From NCBI GenBank assembly GCA_018389105.1, contig JACATO010002140.1, positions 98,501 to 162,500 on the forward strand: 64,000 nucleotides of DNA, written 5' to 3'. The notes under the pieces are model-generated. The model made no database searches and had not been told where the DNA came from. It saw nothing but the letters and a program-made list of their open reading frames with translations. The stretch is from Nautilus pompilius (Eukaryota; Mollusca; Cephalopoda; Nautilida; Nautilidae). This document shows positions 12,241-25,112 of this stretch, in pieces. Positions within the stretch are counted from its first letter, which is position 1. Each line of letters begins with the position of its first letter. Position numbers and translations under genes: made by a program.

Positions 12241-15200
12241 ATGGGGTTCCTTAGAAAGGAAAAGGGAGGCGAATATTACGTGATGGTTACTGATCTATCA
12301 AAGACATGTAACTTGTTTAGTGCATTAGACCTTAATGCTGAAATGCTTAATACAATTAAAACTTATAAAGAATGCCATTTGATTTTAAAATAAGGCACAT
12401 AATATATATTTTATAAATATGTTTTCAAATTTTATAAATGTAATGCTGTTGTAGCTATCAGATACTAGAGAATCGATTAAGTGCTGCTTCATACAACAGA
12501 CAAAATCAAACATGACTAATTAAAATAGGTACGATATGAACGTCCGCTTGTACACGACGTTTGCTGGTATTTAATGATCAAGACGTACCACTCTTGCGAC
12601 TTCCGTCAAGAGGAAAACAAGTTTAAATGGCTAACTTTCATCCCTTAAGTGTTTACAGTTTTATAAAGTAAAATTTTCCGCGACTAAGGTGGATAAAATT
12701 ATCATAATTTCACGTGTTTGCTCAGAATGGTCGTGAGCAGATCTCGCGAGACGCTCGGTGGCTATGTGACGCACAAACCACACCATTCTTTTCCGAAAGG
12801 AGGTAGCTCATAAAGGATTTTAATTATTCAAAGCGTCTGTCAGCAGTATAAATGAATAATTTCAAGTTTTATACTTTATTAAAACCAGTTAACGACTTAC
12901 GTTAAATTAATATTTTAAAAAAATGTTTTTTTTAAATATAAGAAAGTCTTTTTTTTTTCTTTAAAGTTCGTGTATGCATTTTTATCTTGGAGTTGGTGGG
13001 CGAAGCCGTGTAGGAGCCGAAGAACGCCCCCCCCCCGTTAGAGTGATCGCTTCCCCAGCCAAAGACCAATCTTGGGAAAAATAGACCTCAGCACGTCAAG
13101 TCCGAAACCGGTCTTGACGCACCTAACCTCCCTAGCCAGACAGGCAGGCCAGAGACTTAGTCAAAAGTAAAAACTAAGAGCCTTGCTAAGTTACAATTAA
13201 TAATACATAACTGGAAAATGTATACAATTATGGAGAAGCGGAAAATTCGCTATTTCTCTGACCTACCTTGATCAGCAGGTTAAAATATTTAGGGTTGTCC
13301 GAGGTTTTGTATAGTAATGAATGTATATAATTACCTGTGTGCATATGCGTTTACCTGTAAAATCATTTAAAATGCAATAACCAGAATAGCGATTTCATTA
13401 TTAACCCTTGCACTATTTCCGCCTAGCGTCAGAGAATCGAGTTAGTGAGTCCTCGTGTCTGTTCTGTTTTTTAACGTATCATTTTTCGTTATTCAGATGG
13501 CCTCCCTGCTCTCGCCAACCCATCGTTGACTGACTGCCCGGTTGTTCCCTAATTACCAAAAACAAAACAACAACAACAACAAAAAACAAGGCTAACCCTC
13601 AAGAGCTATCGCGCAGACTCCTGAGAGAGTAGTGCCGAGGAGAAGCTGAACCTGAGCCCGGCAGCGTTCTCGCCTAATAAACCTGTCGTTAGTCAGATAT
13701 ACGGCCTCGGCGAAAACTCGATTCCATTCATCTTCGGTCGGCCTGCATCGTACGTGGAGGGTCGGAGTTCTCGCGGCGAACTAGCGAGATCAGGGCTCGT
13801 TAATAACAGGCCCACGAACACCTGTACAGTGGGGAAAAACTGTTTCCGCCCTCCCGCGAGCTTTGTCGAGACTTGTCGCCGTTAAGAGAAAACAGACCCC
13901 CGCAGCCCCTGTTGACAGAGCTTCGAGCCAGCGATGCAGGCTTTACGAGGCCCTAACTTATGCATCTGGGGACCAAAATGTCATAAGACCACCCACATCG
14001 GAGTTGCAAGATGGTAACCTTTTTTTTTTAAATATGTACTACGTCTTACGTCTACATGAGATGTATCGGTTGCTGTGATCTCCCAGTAGAAGTGTGAGTG
14101 CTCATGAGCAACAGTGGTAAGGAGAACAGAGAAAATTATCGTCGACGGGGGCTCCCAACTCGTTAGAAAATGTATTACTAAAATGTCTTTAATATATATA
14201 CCCATGTATAGTGTATCTTCTCGATCAGATTTATTACTTTAAGGAAAAAAAAAGAGGCCGAAACAAATTAAGAAACGACTTCTTAAGAAAGTTTAAATAT
14301 TTTATCCGCCAAACTCCGCATAGGAACCGATCACGGTTAGGTAGACGGACATTTTGCTAGAAGAATTTTGTTGGTCTCAACATTTCTACCGTCAGAAAAC
14401 CATTCAAATGTGAGGAAACCGCGCCTGGGACGAAATATTTCATACCTTTTGATGTTTATATCGTTGTTTCTCTAATCCCCCCCATTGTCGTCTCCATTTT
14501 TGTCACCGTTTCCTCATTCTTCCCTTTACTGCTCTTGCTGATGTCATCGTTTTCTTTAAAAAAAATTTGTCACCATCTTGGATGCTGATGCTTTCGTCAT
14601 CATTCTGTCTCTCCGTCTTCCTTGGCGTCGGTTTTTGTTGTGTTTGCCTCTTTGGCTCTTCTTTGCCACCTTCTTTATCGTTCGTTCTCCTTTCATTTGG
14701 CCCTTTTCATGTTTCTCTTCTAAATTTTCTTCATTTTTGTATTTTAAGTAACACATAACAGACACAATTCAAATTTTCATAGTTTATCGCTTTATTTCCT
14801 TAAGATTATCACGGAAGCAGCTTCTAGAACGACCCAAGAGAAAAGCGACAACGGTTCATTTCCTTCTTCTGCTAAGCAAATATGCGCCTCCTTGCGGGAA
14901 AATTGTCGTAGTTCCAGGTAAATTCTCCAGAATTCGTTTCCATGATTCTTAAGGAAGTGAAAAACGTTTTAACTGATATTTACGCTAACAGAGAATATTT
15001 TACTTTGGTCCAAGGCTTTCGTATACCTTTAAAAAAATATATTTCCTTAGAATCTTGAAACTCGTTTAGCAAACGTTCGCATAAAATTTACACTTATTAG
15101 GTTGTTTAGGATAATCGTCTCTACCTGAAAGGATGCGAACATCTTTATTAAGTATAAATCTTAGTGGCTTCAGGACATTTAATTGCAAAATGACGGATTT

Positions 15201-16326
15201 TATCTGTATAGCTTACGTAATCTGTCTAATACACAAGTCAAAGTATTACCTTTATTCCATCTATGATTACTGGAATAAAGAGCAAAAAACGCCATTTGTA
15301 TGCTATGTTTTTAAGGCCTCTATCTTCTTTCATTTTTAATGTTTATCGAGTGACCAGCCTGCCGACGAACGTGTTCTATCAGATCCACAGCAATGAGTAG
15401 ACTTCATTGAGGGTCGTGAAAACTAAATTGCCCCTGGTTTTCCTGCTGGTTTGTGGATCGGTTGTAAAGTATGAAGACAGCGTGGGTGGATGACAGTGGA
15501 TCGTACCGTATTGGGGAGCTAATCGGGCAGAATTATTAATCTTTTTTCCCTGGACATAGATGGCTTCTGACTCGACAGATGCTCTGCGCTATTATAAACT
15601 TTCCGCAACCACACTAATACCTTGACTTAATTTAATTTCTGTCCTCCGTACCGTCGGTTTTCCAAAAGGTATTCGCACTTCTGAATCATAACAACAGATT
15701 TCTTTAACTCGTTTATTTATAAAACGTGTGGTTCTGCACTTCGCCTTATCACCTCTGGCCCGGGCTGAGCCGACTACACATGTCGAACCAAAGTCCCTCT
15801 TTTCCTACTCTGGTCGTAAACCAAATAAACTCGTCTTTCACCAGTGTTCGGCGGAAATCCGAGGTATTTCTGCTGTCGCCATCACCCCGAGTAAATTCCG
15901 GGTCCGGAATACTGTTTCTGCTTCTCAACTATAAACTATTTGCTAGTTTTGCTTGTTCAGATTTATTTCCTTGAATGAAGAAAAGAGCAATATTTTGCGG
16001 CATACAAAATAAAAAATATATACCATTTTACACTTTCTCTAAATAATTATTTTTCAATTGCAATTAGAAAATTCTTGTAAGAATTATCTTGACTCCAGTG
16101 GACCTTTTTAAGAGTGAGTTTAACTAATACCATCGTTGCCAACAGTTATGCATCACCCCATGAATAACAGTAACAAAATCCATCTGGAAAACCATGCTCA
16201 TATAACTAGATACTGTACTCAGGCCACTTCCAAGATGTCTGCTTTTAACTAGGTATAATCGAGTCTCACTCGTCGTCGTGACTTATAAGGTCTCTTCGGA
16301 AATCACCTGTTTGCAGATTGGATTTA
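12241..16326. other. Non-coding stretch including a CpG-rich patch
   Basis: Mostly AT-rich and unassigned. A 9-base C run sits near 13029, a CAA-rich patch at 13557-13590, and 13600-13960 is distinctly GC/CpG-rich. A 71-codon frame starts at 13863 in that patch but has no recognisable domain. Overlapping frames on both strands at 14556-14765 and 15726-15974 also match nothing. A distal exon or promoter in the CpG-rich patch is possible but not shown. Confidence 0.4.
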
Positions 16327-16488
16327 CCATTGCCAAATGCCTCACTTTGTTCCATTTTCCCATCAAGTCTTCGGAAATCTACATGGCGAAACACAACAAC
16401 GTTATTATAAAAAATGTAGCAGATTTAATTCGACTATATCAAGCAAAATTAGAAAATTCTAGAACTAAGCAAAGTCTTTGGCCACGGA
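16327..16488. mobile_element. Short Tc1/mariner-type MITE (family copy 1)
   Basis: It is bounded by TTTGGCCACGG on the right and the inverted-like CCATTGCCAAATGCC on the left, each next to TA. It shares with the copies at 52.1, 59.8 and 60.9 kb an internal block TTTAATTCGA followed by AAGCAAAATTAGAAAATTC (52.1 and 59.8 kb) and the CTTTGGCCAcGG terminal motif. It has no coding capacity. The left boundary is less certain than the right. Confidence 0.5.
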
Positions 16489-19019
16489 TATAGAAAAGAA
16501 TTCCATGGCGAAGAGCGCTAAGCATAGACAAATTTTTATGTCATGTGATCTACTAGATTTAGAAATAATTTTAAAAAGGCTAAGCAAACTGGCGACGTAA
16601 CAGGATGCTTGAGACACTGAGAAAGTAAAATTCCCGAATAACACACTGGTTCTACAATAATCTTCCCTACGTGTTTTTTTTAGCGAGTAATATTAAAAAA
16701 TAAGCAATCGCGACGTTTTGTGGCATTTACTAACTTTCATATTTAACGTCGCGTAAACACCGATTAGAGATGGCCTTGTGGTTCATCACGGCAGGCACTG
16801 TAGAACAGTTGAGAGCTACACTGTATCCTGCTTTCCTGCATTCTGCTAGTGTAACTGTTACAGGAGAATTTGGCCACTACTGTACAGAGCCATACCCGTG
16901 GGCTTACTGATCACATACCCCGTATACAATCAATGTATTAACGGATATCGTTACTGAAACATTAATATATGGCTAATATGAGATATGCAATGACAAAAAC
17001 GTTCAACGAAAGTTCATGCTGGACCTATGTTCAGAAAAAAAAGCTGTTTTTTCTCATTACAATGTCATTCTTGAATATTCCATTGGTGGGTCCATACTTA
17101 TGGCCGTCTGTGTATTTTAAAATTTGGACCCCCCCATATAACTATTCTGTGTATGCCATAATTTTGCATATTTCTGCATACCATTTTGTTTTACGTCATA
17201 ATTGTGCATAGTGCTCCCATTATTCTGAAGTCAGTAGTTTTTTACTCTCATTGTATGAGAAAAGAAAAGAAAAAAAAACAGTTGCCCGACTTCGATATGA
17301 GAATATGTATTTAATTATTTAATATAAACAGAGAGAAAAATTCAAGGTGAATGGAGCAGTGGTTCTAAAGCGAAGATGTAAAGAAATTTGTAAGGCAGTA
17401 ACCAATTTTATACAACTATCTACTAGATATTTAAAAAAGCAAACCCAACAACCTAAACAAGCACATACTTACAGGACCTGCCACCATGGTTTCGACAGAT
17501 GATAGCTAATCATCCGACATATTCTAAAATTTTCGAATAACGGGAAGCATTCCACGAAATGAATCTACGCCGAGATCTGCTCAGTGTTCTTTCTTCAATA
17601 TCAAGATAACCGACGAACGACGTACGAAATCGTCAGATAACCACTACAATAAGCAACAATGAAACTAATTTGAATTTTAAAAAAAATTACGTAATTAGCG
17701 AAGTCCATGTGAGTTATATAAAATACAAAATTAGGTATAAAAGGGGAAATTCGTGGAAGATAACATAGAGCCTAAGCGACAACAAACTGTAGAATTACGC
17801 ACGCTAGCCGCACATAGATCTAGAAAGATTAAGTGATAATATTTCACTTTGAAAAACGTTTAAGATAAAGCTGAAAATAGAATTGATAATAACTGCGTTA
17901 TTACGAAGTTATCCCCGTAGTGAATTCAGAATGCTCTCCCTATTTTCCCTCTATTACATATTTAAAAACCGAGTGATAAATCGGAATCCTTATTTTCAGA
18001 CAGCAGCCCAGAGTGAGGAAGTCAGCCTGATGGCAGAGAGAATTCAAGCGAGATACGAAAATAAGCATTAAAATTCGGTGCCAGCTTTTCTTTAAAAATA
18101 AAAATAAAATCAGAAATGTTTCAATGAACGCTAAAGTTGACGCTGCTGACTATCGCCAGTTCTCTTCTGTCCCAAACCCAGCAGCGTAAAGCAAACAAAT
18201 TAACGAATAAATAAGAAAAGGTTTGTCAGAACGTTTCTCTGGCTTTGCCAGAACCCCCACTTTAATACCTTCACGTAGACAAGGCTTTAGGTCAGGCCTG
18301 TGTAGTAATACGCAGGTGGTAATCGGTCGGTCGCTTCCTGTCTTCACCGTGAAAAATTGCGCAGATGGAGTTCACGAAAACTCTTGAGTGCGGTACGGAG
18401 GAAGTGCCGATGTCTGGAAATTGTTGATGTTTTCGCGTGTGGATTAAAATTTAAAAATATATACCGGACAAAGACTTTCACTTTAACAAAATATAGACTT
18501 TACTTCAACTTTAATTACAGGCTTGAAAAGAGAAGACAAGACCATGTTTACCTGGCACTTGCATAGAATTTGTCATCGTTCATATTTGCTATCGTGTTAG
18601 AAATGTATTTAATGTCTCAATGTCCATTTTTTAAGTGAATACAAAACTCGTTATTCCTTTAATGCTTCAGTAAATACAATTTAATCTCCATGACTTTTAT
18701 GACGCCGATTATAGCTTCATTTTTAGGTGAACACATGACGTCGATTATAGCGACATCTATACACGTAATTAGTCATTACAGGCACTGTAACAACTAACCA
18801 CTGTCACCTCTATGCATATCATAGTTTGTAATTGGACATTTTATCATTAAAACCGAATTATAGTAAACAGTATTAATAATGTTTAAAACCCCATGGACTT
18901 TAGTGTAACTAGATGCAATTCATCGGTTTTCGTTTTTTCTCTAAGCTCTGAATATTTTGTGATTGCGATCCATTGCTCGAAAACAAGATGGAATGTATAG
19001 ACTTTCTTACACGTTTTCC

Positions 19020-19020
<1 letters not shown>
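16489..19020. other. AT-rich non-coding stretch
   Basis: No gene was recognised. The open frames at 16969-17211, 17883-18071 and 18357-18566 lack motifs and good context. The only structure noted is a small direct repeat at 18699-18751. Confidence 0.5.
18699..18751. repeat. Short direct repeat, period 36 bp
   Basis: ATGACGCCGATTATAGC (18699-18715) recurs as ATGACGTCGATTATAGC (18735-18751) with one difference. Two copies only. The function is unknown and it could be a local duplication. Confidence 0.6.
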
Positions 19021-19115
<95 letters not shown>

Positions 19116-19116
19116 A
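19021..19116. repeat. Compound (AAT)n-(AAG)n microsatellite
   Basis: A pure AAT/ATA run of about 66 bases switches without interruption to about 30 bases of AAG. The same order, AAT then AAG, is seen at 22351-22393 and 49806-49950. Confidence 0.95.
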
Positions 19117-20775
19117 GATGACGTTAGTGGGTTTGAACGTTAAAAATTACTTTAAGACTGTTGGCATATTGTCCCGTGTGAATTTTGCTTGTACCAGAGT
19201 CAGAAATGTAATCAACTGGTTATATAACAGAGAGATAGATTTAAACACCTGTGTATAGGAGGTAGCATCTGTTCTTGAACTCGCACTCGCATAATATGCA
19301 TGAAGAAAGAAGAAACCCGTTTATATATTATATAATTCAACTTAATAGAAAGAGATTTGAGTTAGCTTTGTTTAATTTTTAACAGGATCACCTGTACAAA
19401 GGCAAAAAAATACTTGTAGCAGTGTATAATGTTCTAAATGACTAGAGATCAACCCTGACACAAGTACTGGCGGATCCGGCCTGTGAAGCGATAGGAAGAT
19501 GTTTCCCAAAGATGTAAAGTTGGTGAATGGATAACTGACACTTTAATGCAGGTGCCCGTCATACTCTGTCATCATTTCTTGTGAAGCAATAATTTAATTT
19601 TTATGCGTGTTTCTCTCTTATGATAGGTGTCTTTCTGAAGTCGTGTGTTTGTATTGGCTGAACACTGGCAACAAAACATGGTTAAATATTTCCTGGGTTT
19701 AGCTAAAGAATAGCCAAAGACGACATATTTAAATGGAAGCCCACGTGCTAGATCTTGTAAATTACATGCAAAACTGAAAACTTTCCCTGATCTGGATTTA
19801 TTCTATTCCTTCCCCAACCAGAAATTTAGATCATCCTTTTTTAAAAAAAGGGGTGGGAGATTGTATGAAGGCAAAATAAACGTATTAAATAATCTATTTT
19901 TACTTTTTTTTTTTCCACGAAGTGCCAAATTTTTATCACTCTTTACATTCCAAGGCGGTCAGCTCAAAAACATAGTGGCAAAGGTCAGAGCGGCGCAGAA
20001 ATTCTCCGAAACCTTAATGGATCTTGGACATGTGTTCACTTTGGGTCTGATTCCACCCGACCCGGGGTCATCAGTCAGGGCCACCGATAACTCACCAACG
20101 ATAGCACACGTTACCAACTCATGCCCTTCGCTAACCTATAATGCTCAACGCTATAAATTTAAGTTTGTAATAAGCCTGCAATACGTAATTTTCCTCTCTC
20201 TCTCTCTCTCTGTATATCTGTTATTTTTCACGTGTAATGCCTTGTAAATAGGACGTAGAGACTTCGATAGTACTCTCCAACTACATTCCTCAGTTGAATT
20301 CCGTGGCTCTGCTGATAACGTTTTTGATCGATTCCACTTCGAGTTTTTCCAAAGCTTGGAGTTTCTTAGGAAAGGGAATTTGTCTTCCACGTGGCTCGAT
20401 AAACAGAAGAATTATTTTAGGCAGATTACTTGCCTTATTCTCTCGTGATTTAGTAGTAAAAAGATTCTTTTGTTTGATTAATTATTATTATTTTTAGAAT
20501 AAATACTGTTCGACAAACTTCAAATTGTAACAACAACAAAATCGATGTTAGTTTAACTTTAAATCGGAAATTTGTTCAGGCTGACGTCACGTTTTTGTTC
20601 CGATTTTAGACTTCGATATCAGCAATCTTTATCTGCTAAGTATTTGAGTCACGTAAAGTCGGTCTTTACACACTAACTTCGAGATAGAATTTAATCTTGC
20701 CTGGATTTTCTCGGCAATTACCCAGCAGAACCATTCGGAATAGACACAATAACATGCAGTTGTATTTCTTTTTCC

Positions 20776-20820
<45 letters not shown>

Positions 20821-22105
20821 TATCTCACGTGCTTTCACACTGATAAATATCTGTAAAGTTATTATTATGTTCATTACAAATCATTATCGCCGATAGCTGG
20901 CAGTTGCGACAGACTAAAAGTGATTAATATTTATTTCTGAAAATTGCTTCCAGTTATGTCCCTTAGGAACTTAAATAGATTTTTTTAAAAAATGTTATAA
21001 AAATCGAATTTCTCAGTATAGAAATCACGCTGGAACAACATAAACAATAACAATGGAATTAGGAATCTGAGATTGTACAAATACATTTGGAAGAAAAAAG
21101 GGATTTGGCGACTTATCTTCACTCAGGAATTTACAACATCGATCAGATTTATCAGAATAACCTCTCATTTTTACGTTTGAACAAATAATTTTTTAGAGTT
21201 AATACAATAACATGTAGAAAAAGCTTACAAACAGCCTAAATATTCAAATCGATAATTTATTAACGTTTGCTTGAACATCAGATGTTGGCATCATAAATGA
21301 CATCGGAATAAGTGAAGAATGACGCTATGTTTGCTGCTCTTCAGAACCTCAAATGTCTCTTTAAGGTAAAAATGATAGTTTAAGGGAAGTAACTTTGTAC
21401 TGCTTTATAATAAAAAAGGAAATGCGTAAAATAAATAAAAACCACATTTTAATATTCATCTTACAAAGTATGATGACTCCGTTAAATCAATTTTATGTTG
21501 CTAATATATTAATTTGGTACTGATGTTTTATGTATAACTTCATATTTGAAGTAGGCTTTCTAGTATATTAAAGATTTTATAGTTTCAGATATTAAACGGA
21601 ATTGTTATTATTAGATTTTAAATATTGCTAACGGTAGAAAATCCGTGTAGATGATCTTTGTAACATTTAGAAGAATGCTAATAAAACAAAATATCAACTT
21701 GTTAATGTACTTTCTAATTTAAAAATTATTTCCCTTTGCTTTTGTATCTCTTGAAGGAACTACATATTTAAGAGTTATTTGGCAGAAAGAGATCCTTTTG
21801 TGGCTATTTTTATGATATATAGTATTTTATTATCTACTTCTTAAGTTAAATCATAAGTAATAAATTATAAATACAAGAAAACTAAACAAGGAATCACAAT
21901 AGTCGAGTATAGTTTTATTTCTGGAAACAAACACAAAGGGAAAAAAAATCATAGCAAAATCTTCATAATTAAATCAGTATGGAATAAGCTTGATAAATCC
22001 GTTTTTATAAATTTTAATATTTTAAATCGTTTTTTAAAATAATTATCTTAGAATTAACTTATTTGGATTTAATATTGGTTAAATGTTTCTTTGAAAGAAA
22101 GAAAG
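19117..22105. other. AT-rich non-coding stretch
   Basis: The 128-codon frame at 19861-20247 has no recognisable domain and ends in a CT-rich low-complexity tail. I treat it as chance. A GT microsatellite lies within. The rest is strongly AT-rich, especially 21000-22100. Confidence 0.5.
20779..20818. repeat. (GT)n microsatellite
   Basis: Forty bases of uninterrupted GT, read as a polyHis-Thr run in a minus-strand frame that is not a gene. Confidence 0.95.
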
Positions 22106-22160
22106 ATATTACTAAAGGGAAGTAAATAAATAAAGTTAAATTACTTCCCTTGGTAAATTT
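22106..22160. repeat. Small fold-back with AAGGGAAGTAA arms
   Basis: The left arm ACTAAAGGGAAGTAA (22111-22125) and right arm TTACTTCCCTTGGT (22141-22154) are inverted complements around a 15-base loop, with imperfect pairing extending a few bases outward. A third copy of the arm core, AAGGGAAGTAACT, sits alone near 21384. It could be a minimal MITE or a chance hairpin in AT-rich DNA. Confidence 0.5.
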
Positions 22161-22350
22161 TTTAAAAACTTGACAAGAAATGGATTAATAATAAGAAAAA
22201 TTTAGAAAAAATGATGGACGAGAGAATCCGACTACACGATTTTCAGTAAGGGGACCTATTAGAAATGGCTTCAACTCCCTAACCGATCGATAGTGGAGAC
22301 GTTCTATTTGTACAACAACGGATCATGATTTTGAAGATTTGTGAGATAAT

Positions 22351-22393
22351 GTAGTAGTAATAATGTAATAATAATAAGAAGAAGAAGAAGAAA
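22351..22393. repeat. Short compound AGT-AAT-AAG microsatellite
   Basis: GTAGTAGTAATAATGTAATAA changes to a run of AAG. It is shorter and more interrupted than the related tracts at 19.0 and 49.8 kb, but has the same order of units. Confidence 0.8.
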
Positions 22394-24950
22394 AGATGAA
22401 GATTTGCTATTTACACAAAGTAGAAGGTTATCATAATGGGAAATGTCCAAACTAACTTTCTCTAAGCAAAACGCAGTTATTAAGAATACAAAACTGAAAA
22501 ATACCAAAAGAAAGGATGCGTTTTGTTAACTTTTTTGGGAAGCTGTGATAGCATCAATAATAGAAGAGCTGAAGTGTCGCAAAGCTATAAGAAGATAGTT
22601 TGAAAATATCATAAGTTTAGGACACATAAACAAGGATCGAAAGAACAAGGCAAAGTATCATTCTTGTTTGCAATGTAATATATAATAGATGTAGTTTGCA
22701 AACGAAATTGTCGATAATTTAGTTTGCAATTCGTGAAGGTCAGTTTTGACATAAATCCTCTGACAGTAAATAGAAATCCATTTTTTTTTGTTTTTTACCT
22801 GTTTATGGAGCATTTTACCTGCAAAGAAACTGTCTTTGAGTGAGTCCATCCGAGTTCACAACCCGAACCTCGGCCACGCACGAGCGTCTGATATCATCCA
22901 CCCTGGTTATGCGCTGACGTCTGTCTTTCTTGATTTAGTTTTTTTTTAAAAAAGGGGGCTGGGAACCAACCCCTGCTTTAGGATAAAATTATTCACCGAA
23001 CAAAAACTGAGATTATCCATCTATTTATTTATTTTCTCGTCATTGAAGAAAAGTAAAGTCGATTAAACTTGCAATTTACTGACATTTGCTACAGCGGTCA
23101 AGTCGCAAAACAAAATACAAAATGTCAGTAGCCATCTTGTTTTCTTTTGGCAAATGTTCTTAACAGTCTTCGCGAAATAAGTGGAGCATGAGTCTGATTT
23201 GCTAATATTTCGAACGAAAGATAAAGTATTTTTCCTGAATTTGGAGAAGTCGTTGATAATTTGCTTGTTTTGAATATTTTTTACCGCAACCTTACTGAAC
23301 GCTACAGTAACTTCGAATAAGTGTGATAACAGAGTTGGCAGCGTGGAAGACTGAATTTAACGGACCGGTGAAATAACACGCCATCCTCACAGGGAAGCCA
23401 AATATACGACCGATAAATGGTTTCTGCCAATTTGTTTTTTGCGTTTTAAATCTGTCATTTATGGCTCCAATTAATGTCTATGACTCAAAGGCTATTACAT
23501 TTTGATTAGCTTTGCCTACGTGCTTTTCTTTTAGACAAAAATCATGTCCTCGCTTGGTTTCGCTCTTAAAAATTGAAACACCTCATAGTCCAAGGACACA
23601 CGAGGATGCGTCTTCAAAATACACTTAATGGTGCTCTTAACATTTATTTTATGATATATTAGGCAATATTGATGGAAATCTTTTAGCTCATTGAAGACAT
23701 AATTCAACTTAAATCTAAAAGTAAAATATAATTCTGGCTATTTAATCTAAAAATGTATCTCGAATGATTGCATCATACGTGGAGGTCATTTACCTTTAAC
23801 CTTAAAAACTGACCCCCGACAAACACGTGATTAATATGCAGATGACACTTTTACTAGTAAGTTAATACATTTTTTTCAAAAATGAACAATTTGCTCTAAA
23901 ACTTAAAAAGAAAAACCTTCTGAAGTGCTCAGATTTTCTCCTAACCTTTTCTCTGGTAAATAAGATAGGACTTTCGTTGCTAGGTTACTTGCTCTTTTGG
24001 CCTTTTCTTAGATGCTACTGCCATATGGACAAAAGATACAGCGACGACTCGCCGTAGTCAGTTTGATAAGCACAAGTTTAGATGTGCCTCGAAACAAAGC
24101 GAAACCAGTAAGATTTTCAGTTTATCAACCGGCCGACGTCAATAGCGCTGTCTCCGCCAACCAAAGCCATAATGTATACGTTCACCCGTATTAGACCCAT
24201 TGCCTAGCGCTAGTATCTGTCTCGCTGCCTTTATTGTTTGGAGCCTTTTTCTGCCGGAAAGGGTCGGTCATTCATCACCTTTCGGTTTTTGCGGAAATTA
24301 GGAAACGCTATGTTTGCGATGTTCCAACAAAAGTCGGTTGTTTAGCCAATAGGATGGAAAGGCAGCGGAGCTTGTGATCCGATCAGAGAGTAGAGCATCG
24401 CTTCTTGTGGAGGAAGCAAAGCTAGCTGGTTATGTCCCTGTCACTTTGATAAACGCGAGACATGGCGACAAGAAAAACTGAAAACGAAGTCCTAGCAAAG
24501 ATCGACAATGAATTTTAACTGGGTTCGATGTTAAGTATAACGCACTTCTAAATACAGGAGCAACAGGCCAGATATAGGAGAGTATGCTATGTTAACCTTG
24601 CGGATTGGTTTATTTCTATTATTAAAAGACATCTTCGTAATCCATATTATTTTAAGGTGCTCTTGTTTATGCTAAAAGAATCAAACACGATTACATAGCA
24701 TTGTATTGAGCATAATTGCAAAGATCTGCATTAGCCATGAGCGTATATTCTGACGGCGTTTCTTCTCTGCGAATCCCAGTCCGGACTTCCAAAGTCCAAG
24801 GGCATCTCATAGCCGTGAGCCGGAAGGTGTATAGTATTTCCAGCCTTGGGGACAAAACAAGTTACCTAGACGGCTGAGGACCAGTGAGTGTTAGTCCAGC
24901 CAATCAGCAGTAACCGCGGAACTCCCACGGAACGTACCAGAAAAACTCCA
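22394..24950. other. Non-coding stretch
   Basis: No gene or terminal-repeat element was recognised. The region 24000-24500 is less AT-rich and has a 60-codon plus-strand frame at 24012-24194 without domains. 24700-24950 may be outlying or unrelated sequence next to the SINE at 24951-25112. Confidence 0.4.
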
Positions 24951-25112
24951 CTAATTTTTTTTTATTTTTATTTTTAGATGTGGGAGGAAACCAACGTGAC
25001 AAGCCGATAAAAAAAAAAGAACGAGAACTAAACATACTAGGAGGAGACCTGGATTCGAACCCGGTTGTTCAACATCGGCGGTCGGAGTCAGCTAACTGAA
25101 CCACCGTCCATC
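24951..25112 (-). repeat. tRNA-derived SINE with a GTTTCCTCCCACA body
   Basis: Read on the minus strand, the element starts GGACGGTGGTTCAGTTAGC, a good A box region. A canonical B box, GGGTTCGAATCC, follows about 35 bases later, then GTTTCCTCCCACATCTAAAA and an A-rich tail. This order (tRNA head, then the TTTCCTCCCACA block, then A-rich end) is typical of a widespread animal tRNA-SINE superfamily. It is the best-preserved SINE in the window. The head is 5'-complete, but sequence around 24960-25020 contains A-rich expansions. Confidence 0.75.

Noticed and set aside
19861-20247. 128-codon plus-strand frame considered as an exon
   Set aside because: No recognised domain, a homopolymer-rich start and a CT-rich low-complexity end. 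A short TFQGGQLKNIVAKVRAAQKF stretch looks protein-like but could not be matched to any family.
25021-25112. Functional tRNA gene on the minus strand
   Set aside because: The A and B boxes are good, but the sequence does not close a proper acceptor stem and runs directly into a SINE body and A-rich tail.
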